From NCBI RefSeq assembly GCF_028389875.1, contig NC_084663.1, forward strand, positions 206,863,876 through 206,927,875: a stretch of DNA of 64,000 nucleotides, written 5' to 3'. Numbering within the stretch: the first letter of the stretch is position 1; each line of letters begins with the position of its first letter. Origin of the DNA: Rhea pennata (taxonomy: Eukaryota > Chordata > Aves > Rheiformes > Rheidae). A program made the translations under genes and the position numbers. Under the pieces are notes generated by a model. That model worked only from the letters and a program-made list of their open reading frames with translations, had not been told where the DNA came from and ran no database searches. This document shows positions 10,401-21,024 of the stretch, in pieces.

Positions 10401-13400
10401 ACTGTATATTTACAGAAATCTACAGTCCAGGAACATTCTGTGGCCCTAATCTACTAATACAGATGTAGCCTAAGTGGATTTTCTTATGTCTTGGAACTGC
10501 TATTTGACTGAGATGTGGAACAAACATACTTTTTCTGGTATTCAGGAGCTGCTTCTGTTGGCAGTGCATCTCATCTCTTCCCCATGATGCGCAATGTCTC
10601 TCAAATGCCTGGAGGCTTATGCCTATGTGTTGGGAAGCACGTGTTCACTGAGTTGGTGCTTACGTTGCAACACGTGACTCCGGAAGTGGCCACAGAGTGC
10701 CACTGGCAAGAACAGGCCAGATGCTGTTGGGTCACATATGAATGTACTTACATTATAGCAAATCATTTGTTACAAAATTGTAGTCCTACTCATAACACAG
10801 TGTATGGAGCTTCTGCATAATTGTAAAGACAGAAGTTCTAAATTTACTTTGGAAGGCTGTGCTTGCTCCCTCTTTCTTTTATATAAACAGTGTTTCTAAA
10901 TTGAGCACTACTTTCCCCACCTCTATCTACCCCATTTTTTTTAGCCATATTAAAAACTTATGATTTTGTATGAGTAGTTTTCCTCCTGCTGTGAATTGCA
11001 GGTAATCTAAGTGGGCAGGAGTGAACCTCCTACCTCCTTGGAAATAGTGACTAGTGGAAATAATAAAATAAAATAAATAATGGAAATAATGAATATTTTA
11101 ATGATGTTTTGGAGCTGTCTACCCAAAACCCAATTTCTCACTGAAACTCTTGATGTGATTGAAGAAGTATTGGTTAGTCAGATTATTATTTTTAATAAGA
11201 TTGAGTTTTAAGACTTGTTTTTTATGGTAGAAGGATAATTTTCTCTAAAATTGAATTTCTTAATTATATAATAAAAAAACATTCTCGGTTAATGTAATTC
11301 AATCTATGGCTACACATGGTAGATCTCTAGTTGTGTGGAGGGAAATAAATAGTTGAAAGACTGGATTAGTGCTCAAGGAAAGAAAAAAATGGGGCTTGTA
11401 AACTGCTACAGATGAGCCTTGTCTCAGAGTAATGTGACTGAATAAATACTCTATCTTTTATAGTAACATTTCTGTTTTCTGTCATACTAAGTTGTATTTA
11501 ACTTGTCATTAAATTATTGCCTCTTTACGTTTTTACTGCGCTTTCTGATGAAGGTACTATGAGTAAACTAAATAATGGCAGTCATAATACATTGCTGTAG
11601 TTTCTAAAAATACAGAAGGTAGACAGCAGTGGCCAAAGGAGAGAAGAGTATTATAATCATGAAATTCTGTATCTTGTAAAGGAATATAATTACTCTTCTA
11701 TAAGCTCTTGCTGAATAAGGTGTTCATGTTTGTTCTTTTCTTTTCCCAAAATGGTTATAGGGTTGGTCATGTTGTAAAAGAAGAACAACAGACTTTTCTG
11801 ACTTCTTAAGCATTGTGGTATGTATGAAGGATATTTTGAAATCATTTTACATGCCAAATCACAGCGATAAATATAATATAGTATGTTCATTTGTTTGTTT
11901 ATATGTTTAAAATTTTCTGACGTATGTTAAAATTGTCTGAAGTCTCAGATATGTACTCTTTTTACTTCCTATAATGTTGAAGTTAAGTCTCAATTTTCAA
12001 GTTTTAAAGTTTATAGTTAGTTCTAGCAAAACCTATTTAGACTCTTACTAACATTGAAGGAAGGCAAAATTAAGGAAAAAAGATCTTAACTAAATAGAAA
12101 CAAACTAACAAAAGAACTATTGCTTACATTTAAAAATTTTTTATTCCATTGATCAGTTATGGAAAGTATTCACTTTTTCTTTAAAATATCTGAGGATCAA
12201 GTGTTTATGCAAATGAAGATATTTTTCATCTTAATTGTAGGATTTCCTTTGTGGCCAATGTTATAACTAGGCTAATGGGGAAGATGAGTCTGAAGAAATA
12301 AATCAAGACCTGTTATCGTTTCAGATCATTTTTAACTGGACACGCACAATATGCTGCATAAATAAACAAACTTGCTTTCCATAATAGGGCTGTACAAAGG
12401 GTCTCCATAACAGTGAGAAACCTCCTGAGCCTGTTAAACCAGAAGTCAAAACTACCTCTGAACGAAAGGAGCTAGCTGAACTGAAACCCAAATTTCAAGA
12501 ACACATAATTCAGGCACCAAAACCACTGGAAACAATTAAAAGACCAAGGTATAGTATTACCAAAACAACAGTTTTCTCAAATCTGTTGCCAGTTGGCCAA
12601 ATTAAAACTTACTTGGTTGTTTAGTTTTACACAGATGCGTCTGAGCAGTGGGCAGGGCGGTGTTAATAGCATGTGGTGATATTCAACTCATTTTTGTAAG
12701 CTTTCTGTTGCAGGTACAGTTAGAAATTCCCAAATGAACTTTAAGTCAGCTTGTCTTTGGTAGCAGTGATGTTATCTTGAGCTTCAAAATGAAATGAAAG
12801 GGTTTTGATCAGGACAAGGCAGTACAGGATCTCTCAGCATTGACCTTGACAGGAAACAAAAATTGCAGTGTAAAGCTTCATGGATTAGAATACCACTAGC
12901 AGTTGTTCTTCATGTTTTAAACATTCTTAAAAATCATTTTAGGATGATTATGCTCAAATTCCATAATCTCTCTCCTTTATTTTTTGTTGTTTTAGGGAAT
13001 TTAAGACTTCCTATTGGGAAAAAAAAATAAAAAAAAAAGATCCTCTACTAAATTTCTAGTCTGTTTTTCCATAAACAGTAAGAATTAACATTTAGGAGCT
13101 AGTATGTTTGTTATAAAGGAGAATGAAAAGGAAGAGCTCTATAGTAAGATTAAAAGTTACTGCTTTGTCATCTTTTGTAAGTATTTTTTGATTTTAACGT
13201 GAATATATTGACTGTTTTTAGCCCAGATGAACCAATGACAAGTTTGCAACTGAAAGTATCAGCTTCCTTGAAGCAAGCTTTAGATAAACTGAAATTGTCA
13301 ACAGAAAATGAGGAGAAAAAAGGTAAGGTTATGCAAAAATCAAGTGTGTATATGGCATTTCTTCTCGGGCAAATAAATGTAAAATATTTACTTTTGAAAT

Positions 13401-16400
13401 ACTATGTTTTGTTGATGTTTCTAAAATGTTCATGTTCTTAATCTGTGAAATATCTTCCAGTAGAAGGAATAATAATCAAAGCTGAAATGTGAGCAGAGTG
13501 TAGGGGCTTGGGTGTCACTAAAATTATTTAAACTATTTATTTTGTAAGATTTTCCTGATAGAGTGGATATGGGATATATTTGCCTAAATATAGGGTTGAA
13601 AGAATTTCCTGAGAAATCTGCTAGGCTGTTGTTACAGACACCATACCTTTCATAAAATGATGAAATGCCTCCAAAGACTAGTTTGTTCTCCCTTTTGTGT
13701 TTTCTGTCTTTTTTTTCCCCACAATTCACCTGGAATTGTCTTCCAGAACTACACTGCTCCTTATTTTTTTTTCTAATTTCAACCTAAATATCTTTTGTGT
13801 CCACTTTATGTCTTTTTGTGTGCGTGTGAACACTGTGAGTTGTTCTTCCTTCTTGGTATCCAAATTCTCTCCTTTTTTGAACTTACAGACAGCAATTGGA
13901 GCCTTTTACAGTCTTAGTTTTATAAAGTCAAATAAGATGAGCTGTTATCCTGTGATAAGTTTCTTTTCTCCTAAACTTTATGGTAGTCCTTCTCCTTATG
14001 TGTTTTTTCCCTCTTAAAACAGTGCAAAAGTCTATAACCTAAAATCTAATGCACAGATAATATGGCAGTTTTGGGGGATGTTTATGTAGCTTTTGTTTCT
14101 TTATATCTTTCTGGCAGACTTCTGTACAGGGAGAAAATAGAAAACACTTTTTTTTTCAAGTTTTATCTAGTCCTTAGTTCTTTAACTTTTAAGAAAAACA
14201 AAATATTCAGTAGATTATACACTTGAGTTGCTTTATTTCTATAATATGATTCTGTTTACAGAAGAGGAGAGTGATGAAATCAAGATTGGGACAGCATGTA
14301 AAAATGCAGGCTGTTCAAAAGTAAGTAGTTCATTTCTACTCTTAACAGCTTAGCAGGTATGTTCAAGTAGGTTTTTTTTTTTTTTCCCTTTTAGTGCACT
14401 ACAAAATTATTCAAAATTGGCATAAAATCTATCAGGTTGAACAAACGCATATCTGATAACACACGTTAGTATCAATTAATGTGGGCTGTTTAGTATTGCT
14501 AATGTAGTAAGTCTAAGAATTTTTTCTTTTTCCTCCCCTGAGGTCCGTCCTAAAGCTCTGATTAGTAAGTTTGCCAAACCGAAGATACAGAAGTGGTTCA
14601 GCTTAAAATGTTAAATAAGTATTGGTTAGAGGTGGCTTAGTGGTAGCTTATAGCTAGTGATAACACTTAGCTCCTGATAACCTGTGCCTACTTCAGGAAT
14701 TTCTGTGGACCTTATCAGTTAATGCTTCCTGCTTGAATAATACACACACACACCCCACACACACACACACTAATAATACTTGCAGTGTGACAGTTTTCTG
14801 TTACAGTATCTTCTAAGCTGACACTTTTTAAAAAAAAAAAAAAAAAAAAACCCTCTTAACAACCTTATTTTATACAAGACAGTAGAATGGAAAGATACAG
14901 TTCACTGGAGATCTGACATTTTTTCTTCTTAATGAAATTCTAGTGGGAGAGGTGTTTATAACAGTCTCATTTGTGTTGGAAGCAACTGATGTCTTTCCAT
15001 AGCAAAGATGTATAACATTTGATTAAGTTCCTTTTGTGTTTTATTTTAGGAATGTTAATTTTAATGTTTTTAATAAAGTAGTTGTTTTTCTGTGATATTT
15101 AGTGTGTTTTAAAGATAGTATTCCATCTCATAAATGTCTCTTTAGACCTTCAGAGAGATCTATTGTTATTGAACCAATGCATAGTATAGGTTGTAAGAAA
15201 GGAGTACCAGAGGGCTTTCTGTGAATGAAGAGTGAATGACTCTTTTGGAAAGCTAGAACAAGCCATCAGATGAATAATTCAAAAGCTTTATAGTACTTTG
15301 TTGTTTCTGTTGTATTTTTCTGTTGTTGTTTTAGTCCACTTACTGAAATAGTGGTACACTTCAAATTATGTGTTTTTTCTTTTTTCTTTTTTTTTTTTCT
15401 AACCAGACATACGAAGGACCACAGAGCACAGAAGTAGTATGTATATACCATTCTGGTGTACCTATATTCCATGAAGGGTTAGTATTATATAGTTAACTAT
15501 TTTTTTTAATTAGTCCATTATCTGTAACTACTCTCTTTGTAGATGTTGCTTTGTTTTCATTGTGTATTTCTTACAATCCAGAACAGCAGTGCTAGGAAAG
15601 GATATACTAAATTAACAATAATACTGCATAAAGAAAAGCTCCTTAAGTGTTAATAGTAAATAATGTCCTAAATGCTGTTTGTTAATAACTTTCTTCTCAA
15701 ACTCTAAAGGATGAAGTATTGGAGCTGTTGTAAAAGAAAAACATCTGACTTCAATACATTTTTAGCTCAAGAAGGTTGTACAAGAGGAACACATGTATGG
15801 ACTAAAAAGGATGCAGTAAGTAGTATTAGTATTACATTTTTTTAGCTGGTTATTCTGAATTCTGAGTATTGAAAAGTAGTTGTAGCTTGATTAATTATTG
15901 TAATAGAGCTGTTGTAGTTTATTACCTCCAGAATAATACAGAGGATAGTATGCATGACTGTGAAGAAACAGTGTGAAATAATCTGGATAGAAGTATACTA
16001 GATGCATATATAAATAGAAATTTTTTTTGCAAATTTTTTTAAAGTCTTTTCTGCTGTGTTAATTAAAAAAAAAAAAAGTTTATAGTATTCCAGATAGTAT
16101 TCTTTTAAAATTTTTCAAAAGATCATAATAAATCTTTCCTCCCCTAAAGTCCATGAAGAAAATAGCCATGCATGTTTTCTAGTAAAATGTATTGTACTTC
16201 CAATTTCCTTCAGGTTGAATCATATCAAATTACTAGATGGGTTGCTGGACAGATCTAGGTTCATGAGGTTGGGGTCTTTTTTTGTTGGTCTTCTACTGGG
16301 GAGAAGGAATATCTCTAATTTGGATTCTGTTTAAGCATCTGAATCTTACACTTGTCTGATATAAGAAATCAAACCAAAATATTAAATTGGTATAACATAA

Positions 16401-18978
16401 AGATCACCTAGAGCATTTAGTTTGAATTTCATTGTGATGATGGAAACAAACTACAAATTTGTAAGGTGAAAAGAAATACTTATATTCATATGCATTCATA
16501 TTTTATAAGGTTTTTAGAAAATGTCTTAAAACTGAATAACATCTGACCCATTAGTATAAAAAAGTAGATCATTTGCAGGTGAACACAGTTCTTCGTTATG
16601 AATACATTGGTTACTGCTGATGGAAGATTATATTGATACTGCAAACATCAGTAACATTTAACAAAAGAAGATCAAGGATATACAACAGAAAGTGTAGTTT
16701 TGTTTTACCTCATTCTGTAACATTTACTTCAGAGTTCTTTACATCCTCTAAGTTGCAGAATAGTTACTTGCTTTGACAGCTTATGTGTGTGCTTAAGCAG
16801 TATTTTCAGATATGGAAAAGAGGCTTGGGGGGGGAGGGGGAAGCTGAAGCTGAAAGCCTAAAGCAGAAGAATATTCTTTTAATGAATTTACCCATGCATT
16901 AAGAAACTCTTCATGAAATGTTTTTATGTTAAGATAATGAGTTCTTAGCCAACTGTCTAATGATTTCTTGTTTTGTGATTTATTCTTTTTCCTTTTCCAC
17001 TATTTTTTTTCTTCCCTCATCAAAGAACACAGAGGATTACTTAGTTTCTTGCAGTAATATGGGAACTTTTTGGAGTTAGCACTTGCTTTTTCTTTCTTAG
17101 GTTCCTTCCTACCACCTGCTGGATGTTGTGGTCTTGGACAAAAGTTAATTCAACAAGAAAGATTTTGATTTCATTCTGTCACAATGTCCTTTTTTCTTAT
17201 CATTGTCCCTGTCGTGAATGGGTTTTTTTCCCATGCTAATATTTGTCAAGGGCCAGTAGCTGAAAGTTAGTTTAAAAAAATAATCTAAGTAGTTTTGTGC
17301 ACTCATCTGAACCCAGAATATAGTTCTATATTAGCTGTGTTTATTGAGTATAAAAGTAGACCTAGGTTCTTTTCCTGTTTAGTCTTGTAAAATTTCTCAT
17401 AAATGCAATTTTAATATTTTTTCATAACTTTTTCTTCTAATCTAGGGAAAGAAAGTAGTTCCATGCAGGCATGACTGGCACCAAACTGGAGGGGAAGTAA
17501 CTATCTCAGTATATGCTAAAAACTCCATTCCCGATCTTAGTTACGTAGAAGCAAATAGCACAATGGTGAGTAACAGCCTTAGGATTTTGTTTGTTTTTTG
17601 TTGTTAAAACACAGCAGCTTGAAGTAATGAAAATCTATTTTCTGCTTTATTAACAATGCAGAGATCTTACAGTGTAAGAGAGAGAGAATAGTGTAAGAGT
17701 TTTTTGATAAACATTTTTTTCTTGACATTTTTGTTCAAATATGCCTAGCAGTTTTCCCTTCTGTGTGAACATCTATAGTTTTAATGGCAAAAAAGTTTTA
17801 ATTAAATTTTTGCACTTGAATCGTTAGTGTGATTACAAAATATTGACATGACTATATGTATAAATAATTATAGATTCATAATTTATTAGTATTTGACTAA
17901 AGTAGCTTAATGTCATTCTTTATGGTACACATTTCAGAGGTACTAATGTTATAGCGTTAGAATGTAGGATCTGAGTCTTCTTGTGATGTATTTTGCTTAA
18001 ACATAGTTGACTTATCTAATGTCTGAAAAAAATCTGTTTTCCCTTTTAAGTTAAATATCCACATTGTATTTGAAGGAGAAAAAGAATTTCATCACAGTGT
18101 GAAATTATGGGGAGTAAGTATAAGAATCATTTTTCCGTTTCCAGTTTTCTCTTCTGATTACTTTTTTTCATTACTCTGCTTATTGAAAGAAATTCAATTG
18201 CACATCATTGAGTCTAAACTTAAATCTGAATCTAAAGCCCTGAGCAACCAGGTTTGACATGGTAGTTTACTCTGTTTTGTAGGAGGTTGGATGACCTCCT
18301 GAAATCCCCTGTGACCTGAATTATCCTAAGATCATATCCTAAATATGATAGTGGTGCAGAAAACTCCTATCACCATATAGGTGCATGCTTATGTATGTGT
18401 TAGGCTTGTATGTATGTGGGCATATCTTCACAGCTTGGGAGTGGAAGAGGGCTGAGTGTTAAAGATTTTTCCAGATAACAGAGGGAATTTCATCTAAAAG
18501 TTAAATCTCTCTCAAATTTTAGACAATATAAAATATTCAAGTGTAGAATGGAATAGTCCATAGTGAGTCAGGTTTAGCTCAGTTGGTTGGAGCATGGTGC
18601 TGCTAATGCCAAGGTCTCAGGTTCAGTCCCTGTACAGGGTATGCTGAGGGCTGGACTGGATGACCTCCAGAGGTCCCTTATGATTCTGTGGTGATAACCT
18701 CTATGATGAGTCCTGCTCTAAAGTTTCAGACCTAAACATTGGCTAAAGTCTAGTTCATCTGGTACCCTTCTTAATTTTAAGTCTTAAACATCTGTCAGTT
18801 GTGTTAAGTGTGAAATCTGTTTGCTTTGTTTTAGGTAATTGATGTAAAGAGGAGTTATGTAAACATGACTGCTACGAAGATCGAGCTTACTATGAGAAAA
18901 GCAGAGCCCCTATTATGGGCAAGTCTTGAATTACCAATATCCAGTGCACAACAGAAAAAAGAGAATTCAGATCAATAA
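4422..18978 (+). CDS. CHORDC1: CHORDC1 (CHP-1/morgana), complete spliced gene, 11 coding exons
   Basis: Joined exons: 4422-4485, 9731-9780, 11761-11817, 12388-12548, 13222-13322, 14262-14320, 15407-15477, 15710-15815, 17446-17565, 18051-18113, 18835-18978. They total 996 nt, one open frame of 331 residues plus TAA; human CHORDC1 is 332. All introns are GT-AG. CHORD I shows Cys5, Cys10, Cys24, His27, Cys42, Cys43, Cys59 and His64. CHORD II shows Cys157, Cys162, Cys176, His179, Cys194, Cys195, Cys211 and His216. A CS (p23-like) domain follows from about residue 227 to 316. Family knowledge: a cytosolic zinc-binding HSP90 co-chaperone that also restrains ROCK kinases in centrosome control. The start is the first ATG in a GCCGCC-ATG context, and residues 2-21 match the family N terminus. 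The gene is convergent with NAALAD2. The promoter carries a heat-shock element, consistent with stress induction. The last ~16 residues are the least conserved part. No disruption seen. Confidence 0.97.
4486..9730 (+). other. CHORDC1: CHORDC1 intron 1
   Basis: 5.2 kb, the longest CHORDC1 intron. GC-rich to about 4970, then AT-rich. A small perfect 8-bp hairpin lies at 8767-8785 and a T-run at about 8811-8829. No other gene or repeat recognised. Confidence 0.85.
4572..4592 (+). promoter_or_regulatory. G-quadruplex-forming motif in intron 1
   Basis: Four G-runs of at least three with loops of 1, 3 and 1 bases (A, CCT, A) on the non-template strand, about 90 bp after the exon 1 donor. Confidence 0.6.
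9731..9780 (+). CDS. CHORDC1: CHORDC1 coding exon 2
   Basis: 50 nt between a T-rich acceptor (TTTTTTCTAG) and a consensus GTAAGT donor. It completes codon 22 as Asp and carries CHORD I ligands Cys24 and His27, ending in the HDALK stretch typical of the family. Confidence 0.95.
11761..11817 (+). CDS. CHORDC1: CHORDC1 coding exon 3
   Basis: 57 nt in phase 0, residues 39-57, starting G-W-S-C-C: the paired Cys42/Cys43 zinc ligands of CHORD I. The donor is GTATGT. Confidence 0.95.
12388..12548 (+). CDS. CHORDC1: CHORDC1 coding exon 4
   Basis: 161 nt. It supplies Cys59 and His64, which close CHORD I, then a charged linker with the conserved [14 protein letters not shown] stretch. It ends in phase 2 (AG|GTATAG). 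Confidence 0.95.
13222..13322 (+). CDS. CHORDC1: CHORDC1 coding exon 5
   Basis: 101 nt. A helical linker between the CHORD domains, with the conserved [11 protein letters not shown] motif. The first base completes a Ser codon begun in exon 4. The donor is G|GTAAGG. Confidence 0.94.
14262..14320 (+). CDS. CHORDC1: CHORDC1 coding exon 6
   Basis: 59 nt. An acidic stretch, then the start of CHORD II with Cys157 and Cys162. The acceptor is TTTACAG and the donor GTAAGT. Confidence 0.94.
14741..14770. repeat. (AC)n microsatellite
   Basis: AC dinucleotides interrupted once by CCCC, in CHORDC1 intron 6. Confidence 0.9.
15407..15477 (+). CDS. CHORDC1: CHORDC1 coding exon 7
   Basis: 71 nt after a long pyrimidine tract (about 15373-15400) and the acceptor AACCAG. 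It carries CHORD II ligands Cys176 and His179. The donor GG|GTTAGT is weaker than its neighbours, but it is the only choice that keeps the Gly188-Met189 junction. Confidence 0.92.
15710..15815 (+). CDS. CHORDC1: CHORDC1 coding exon 8
   Basis: 106 nt. It begins by completing Gly188, then Y-W-S-C-C with the paired ligands Cys194/Cys195, and closes CHORD II with Cys211 and His216. The acceptor (CTCTAAAG) has a poor pyrimidine tract; the donor is consensus GTAAGT. Confidence 0.94.
17446..17565 (+). CDS. CHORDC1: CHORDC1 coding exon 9
   Basis: 120 nt in phase 0, residues 224-263. It starts the CS domain (R-H-D-W-H-Q then beta-strand residues V-T-I-S-V-Y-A-K-N). The donor is GTGAGT. Confidence 0.95.
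18051..18113 (+). CDS. CHORDC1: CHORDC1 coding exon 10
   Basis: 63 nt in phase 0, residues 264-284, a central CS-domain strand pair ending K-L-W-G. The acceptor follows CCCTTTTAAG and the donor is GTAAGT. Confidence 0.94.
18239..18335 (+). mobile_element. Short old CR1 3'-tail relic
   Basis: In CHORDC1 intron 10: AGGAGGTTGGATGACCTCCT (18281-18300) and degraded flanks resemble the CR1 3' end. Without alignment this is a by-eye call. Confidence 0.55.
18570..18692 (+). mobile_element. tRNA-Ile/CR1 chimeric SINE, copy 1
   Basis: tRNA-like head with A box TAGCTCAGTTGG (18575-18586) and B box GGTTCAGTCCC (18620-18630), joined to a CR1 tail (GGACTGGATGACCTCCAGAG near 18653). The head resembles tRNA-Ile but the anticodon region is altered. 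It lies in CHORDC1 intron 10, about 240 bp after an older CR1 tail relic. Known family type: TguSINE1/PasSINE. Confidence 0.88.
18835..18978 (+). CDS. CHORDC1: CHORDC1 coding exon 11, with stop codon
   Basis: 144 nt, residues 285-331 and a TAA at 18976-18978. It holds the end of the CS domain and a short polar tail that differs from the human tail, as is usual for this end. Confidence 0.94.
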   Translation, partial: VIDVKRSYVNMTATKIELTMRKAEPLLWASLELPISSAQQKKENSDQ

Positions 18979-19426
18979 TGAATCCCAGAGACAAGTGATT
19001 TCCCGTCATGAAGTGGTGACTTGCTACTGTAATCAAGTATTTAACTTTTATATACTTCTTTTGCTAGATACTGTGCTGCAATCTACAAAGAAAGTGGATG
19101 CACAGTAAATGAGAGTATAAACTTGAAGAGCAATAGCTCTTTTTGCTCTTGCTCCCAGGAGTATATTTATTCTATTGAAACATTTCCATGGAAAGTTCTA
19201 GTAGAAGAGCTATTGCAGTTTGCTTACAACCTTACCTACTGTGCATTAACTTTCTAAATAGATATGCTCTCAGTCCATACTGTATGTTAATTTTTCAAGT
19301 GTTCTGTTTAGACTGGATCTACTGGGTAGTACATGCTAAATTCAGCTCTATTTGTTATGAAACTTTTCATAATAAGGATATAAAATCTGAGTTTATAAAG
19401 TGATTAACATGCAATTCCACATCTAG

Positions 19427-19432
19427 AATAAA
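19427..19432 (+). terminator. Poly(A) signal candidate 1 for CHORDC1
   Basis: AATAAA about 450 bases after the stop codon. Usable, but followed by a less T/G-rich stretch than the next candidate. Confidence 0.4.
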
Positions 19433-19525
19433 AATGATGCTTAAATATGAAAGAGCACTTGCAGACTCTTCTACTTGTATGTTCTGAAACTAATGTTCTG
19501 TTACCTGATGGCTGTGGAATGATGG

Positions 19526-19531
19526 AATAAA
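19526..19531 (+). terminator. Poly(A) signal candidate 2 for CHORDC1
   Basis: AATAAA followed at once by a TATTTTGTTAAGG stretch resembling a downstream U-rich element. It gives a 3' UTR of about 570 bases. Confidence 0.55.
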
Positions 19532-19606
19532 GCATATTTTGTTAAGGATTTAAATACTTGCTGACTTATTTGCTGTCTTATATTTGTGAAAGCAGGAGAT
19601 GAGACC

Positions 19607-19667
19607 AAAAAAAAAAAAAAAAAAAACAGGTAGGCAAGAGGAGATTTTTTTTTTTTTTTTTTTTTTT
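19607..19667. repeat. A20 and T23 tracts forming an inverted pair
   Basis: A run at 19607-19626 and T run at 19645-19667, separated by 18 mixed bases. Lies about 80 bases past a CHORDC1 poly(A) signal. Confidence 0.85.
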
Positions 19668-19712
19668 CCCTAGCGTTGGTGCTTGAACTGTTAAATGTGA
19701 AACTGAATGGAC

Positions 19713-19718
19713 AATAAA
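19713..19718 (+). terminator. Poly(A) signal candidate 3 for CHORDC1
   Basis: AATAAA just after the A20/T23 tracts; an alternative, more distal end. Confidence 0.35.
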
Positions 19719-20577
19719 AGGGCTGCATAATCTACCAAAATACAGAATATTGCAAAATCACCAAGCTGCTGTCTGTATTTATTTTGGCAGAGTTATTAGA
19801 ATGTATATTCTATCCTGTTCCACAACTTTTGAATTTACAAATCTTCTTCAAAATAAGTGGATGTCTGTAGTAGTAGAAGATGGTACACGCTGCAGGTATC
19901 AGGAGAATTCTGTATCGGTATACAGAGCTCTTGTTGCTGAAGAAAGTAAGCAAAGAACTAAGTTTACCTATGGGATGAGTCTTAACAGAAACAAACAAGT
20001 TTTAAAATACATATCTCGTCATAATTATACCTTTCAATTAAAATGTTTTTAAAAATACCTTTTTCCCTTCAACCTCATAAGTAAAAGACAGTGAATTAAA
20101 AAAAAAAAAAAAAGACCATATTTTTGTTTTCACTTCTCCAATGGTAAAGATACATGGATGAAAACAGGAAAGTTAAAGGTGTGACTTTTATCTAAGCAGT
20201 AACTCATGCAGTAGTACTGATTTCTAACTGCTTAAAATTACTTCTTAATTTTGGGTTATAGCTGATAGAAAAATTTGCTTTCATATGTAAGTCATGCAAA
20301 AATAAACACAATTATTTATTGTGCCAAAGCTTACAAAGGTAAGCATGCAGTCGTGTGGGGCTGATGCTTATCTTGCCTACCATGGCAGACCAGGAGCAAG
20401 GCCAGTAGGAACTTAGAAACCCATTCTCAACTTCAGAATGCTTTTCCTAAATTCTAAGAATCTTCTCAAATAGGTGTAATTTGATTTGAGATCAGAGTTC
20501 TGTCTGTAGCAGGACTCTGATATGCTACTTTGTGCTTAAAGTAGTAAGAAATAGGTTACCAAAGAACTAATCCTCTT

Positions 20578-20612
20578 CCCCCCCCCCCCCCCCCCAAAAA
20601 AAAAAAAAAAAA
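20578..20612. repeat. C18-A17 homopolymer junction
   Basis: 18 C then 17 A, followed by further A-runs broken by single G and then a run of seven G near 20632-20638. Confidence 0.9.
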
Positions 20613-20719
20613 GAAAAAAAAAGAAAAAGGTGGGGGGGAAGTAACACCACTTACATACATGAAATCTGGTTTGGTGCTTCTTCACCTTTGTTTCAGGACT
20701 CTGTTTCCTCATTGACTTT

Positions 20720-20753
20720 GAGGAGGGAGTATGATTGAGGAGGGAGTATGATT
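20720..20753. repeat. 17-bp perfect tandem duplication
   Basis: Two exact copies of GAGGAGGGAGTATGATT, at 20720-20736 and 20737-20753. Confidence 0.93.
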
Positions 20754-20774
20754 GGTTGCTCCCCTGGGCCACTG

Positions 20775-20775
20775 T

Positions 20776-20813
<38 letters not shown>
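20775..20813. repeat. T8-A31 tract
   Basis: Eight T followed by 31 A, the longest homopolymer in the window. No retrocopied gene is recognisable just before it. Confidence 0.9.
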
Positions 20814-20816
<3 letters not shown>

Positions 20817-20984
20817 AGCTCTAAGTTACTCAAAGTTCTGCCTAAAAGCATTCTGTTAACTTTTAATAATGCCTTTCTTAAAATAAACTTGAATATGTCA
20901 GCTGCTGTCCAGTGGTGAGGTACAAGCTTGCAAAAATTTATGCCAGAAAATGGTCCTCTAAAGATTTGTACAGATGTCAGGTAT

Positions 20985-21024
20985 GTCCTGAGCAAACAAG
21001 TACAGTCCTGAGCAAACAAGTACA
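20985..21024. repeat. 20-bp perfect tandem duplication
   Basis: Two exact copies of GTCCTGAGCAAACAAGTACA, at 20985-21004 and 21005-21024. Confidence 0.93.

Larger units (their letters stand above)
9781..15406 (+). other. CHORDC1: CHORDC1 introns 2-6
   Basis: AT-rich intronic sequence between exons 2 and 7 (exons listed separately). Contains the AC microsatellite at 14741 and an A-run at about 14830-14850. Nothing else recognised. Confidence 0.8.
15478..18834 (+). other. CHORDC1: CHORDC1 introns 7-10
   Basis: Mostly featureless AT-rich introns. Intron 10 (18114-18834) holds an old CR1 tail and the tRNA-Ile/CR1 SINE. Confidence 0.8.
18979..19550 (+). other. CHORDC1: Probable CHORDC1 3' UTR
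   Basis: Stretch from the stop codon to just past the likely poly(A) signal at 19526. No coding content is recognised. The end is inferred from signals only; longer forms are possible. Confidence 0.55.

Noticed and set aside
18570-18650. Possible tRNA gene
   Set aside because: Only the promoter boxes are tRNA-like; the cloverleaf is not complete and a CR1 tail follows, so it is a SINE head.
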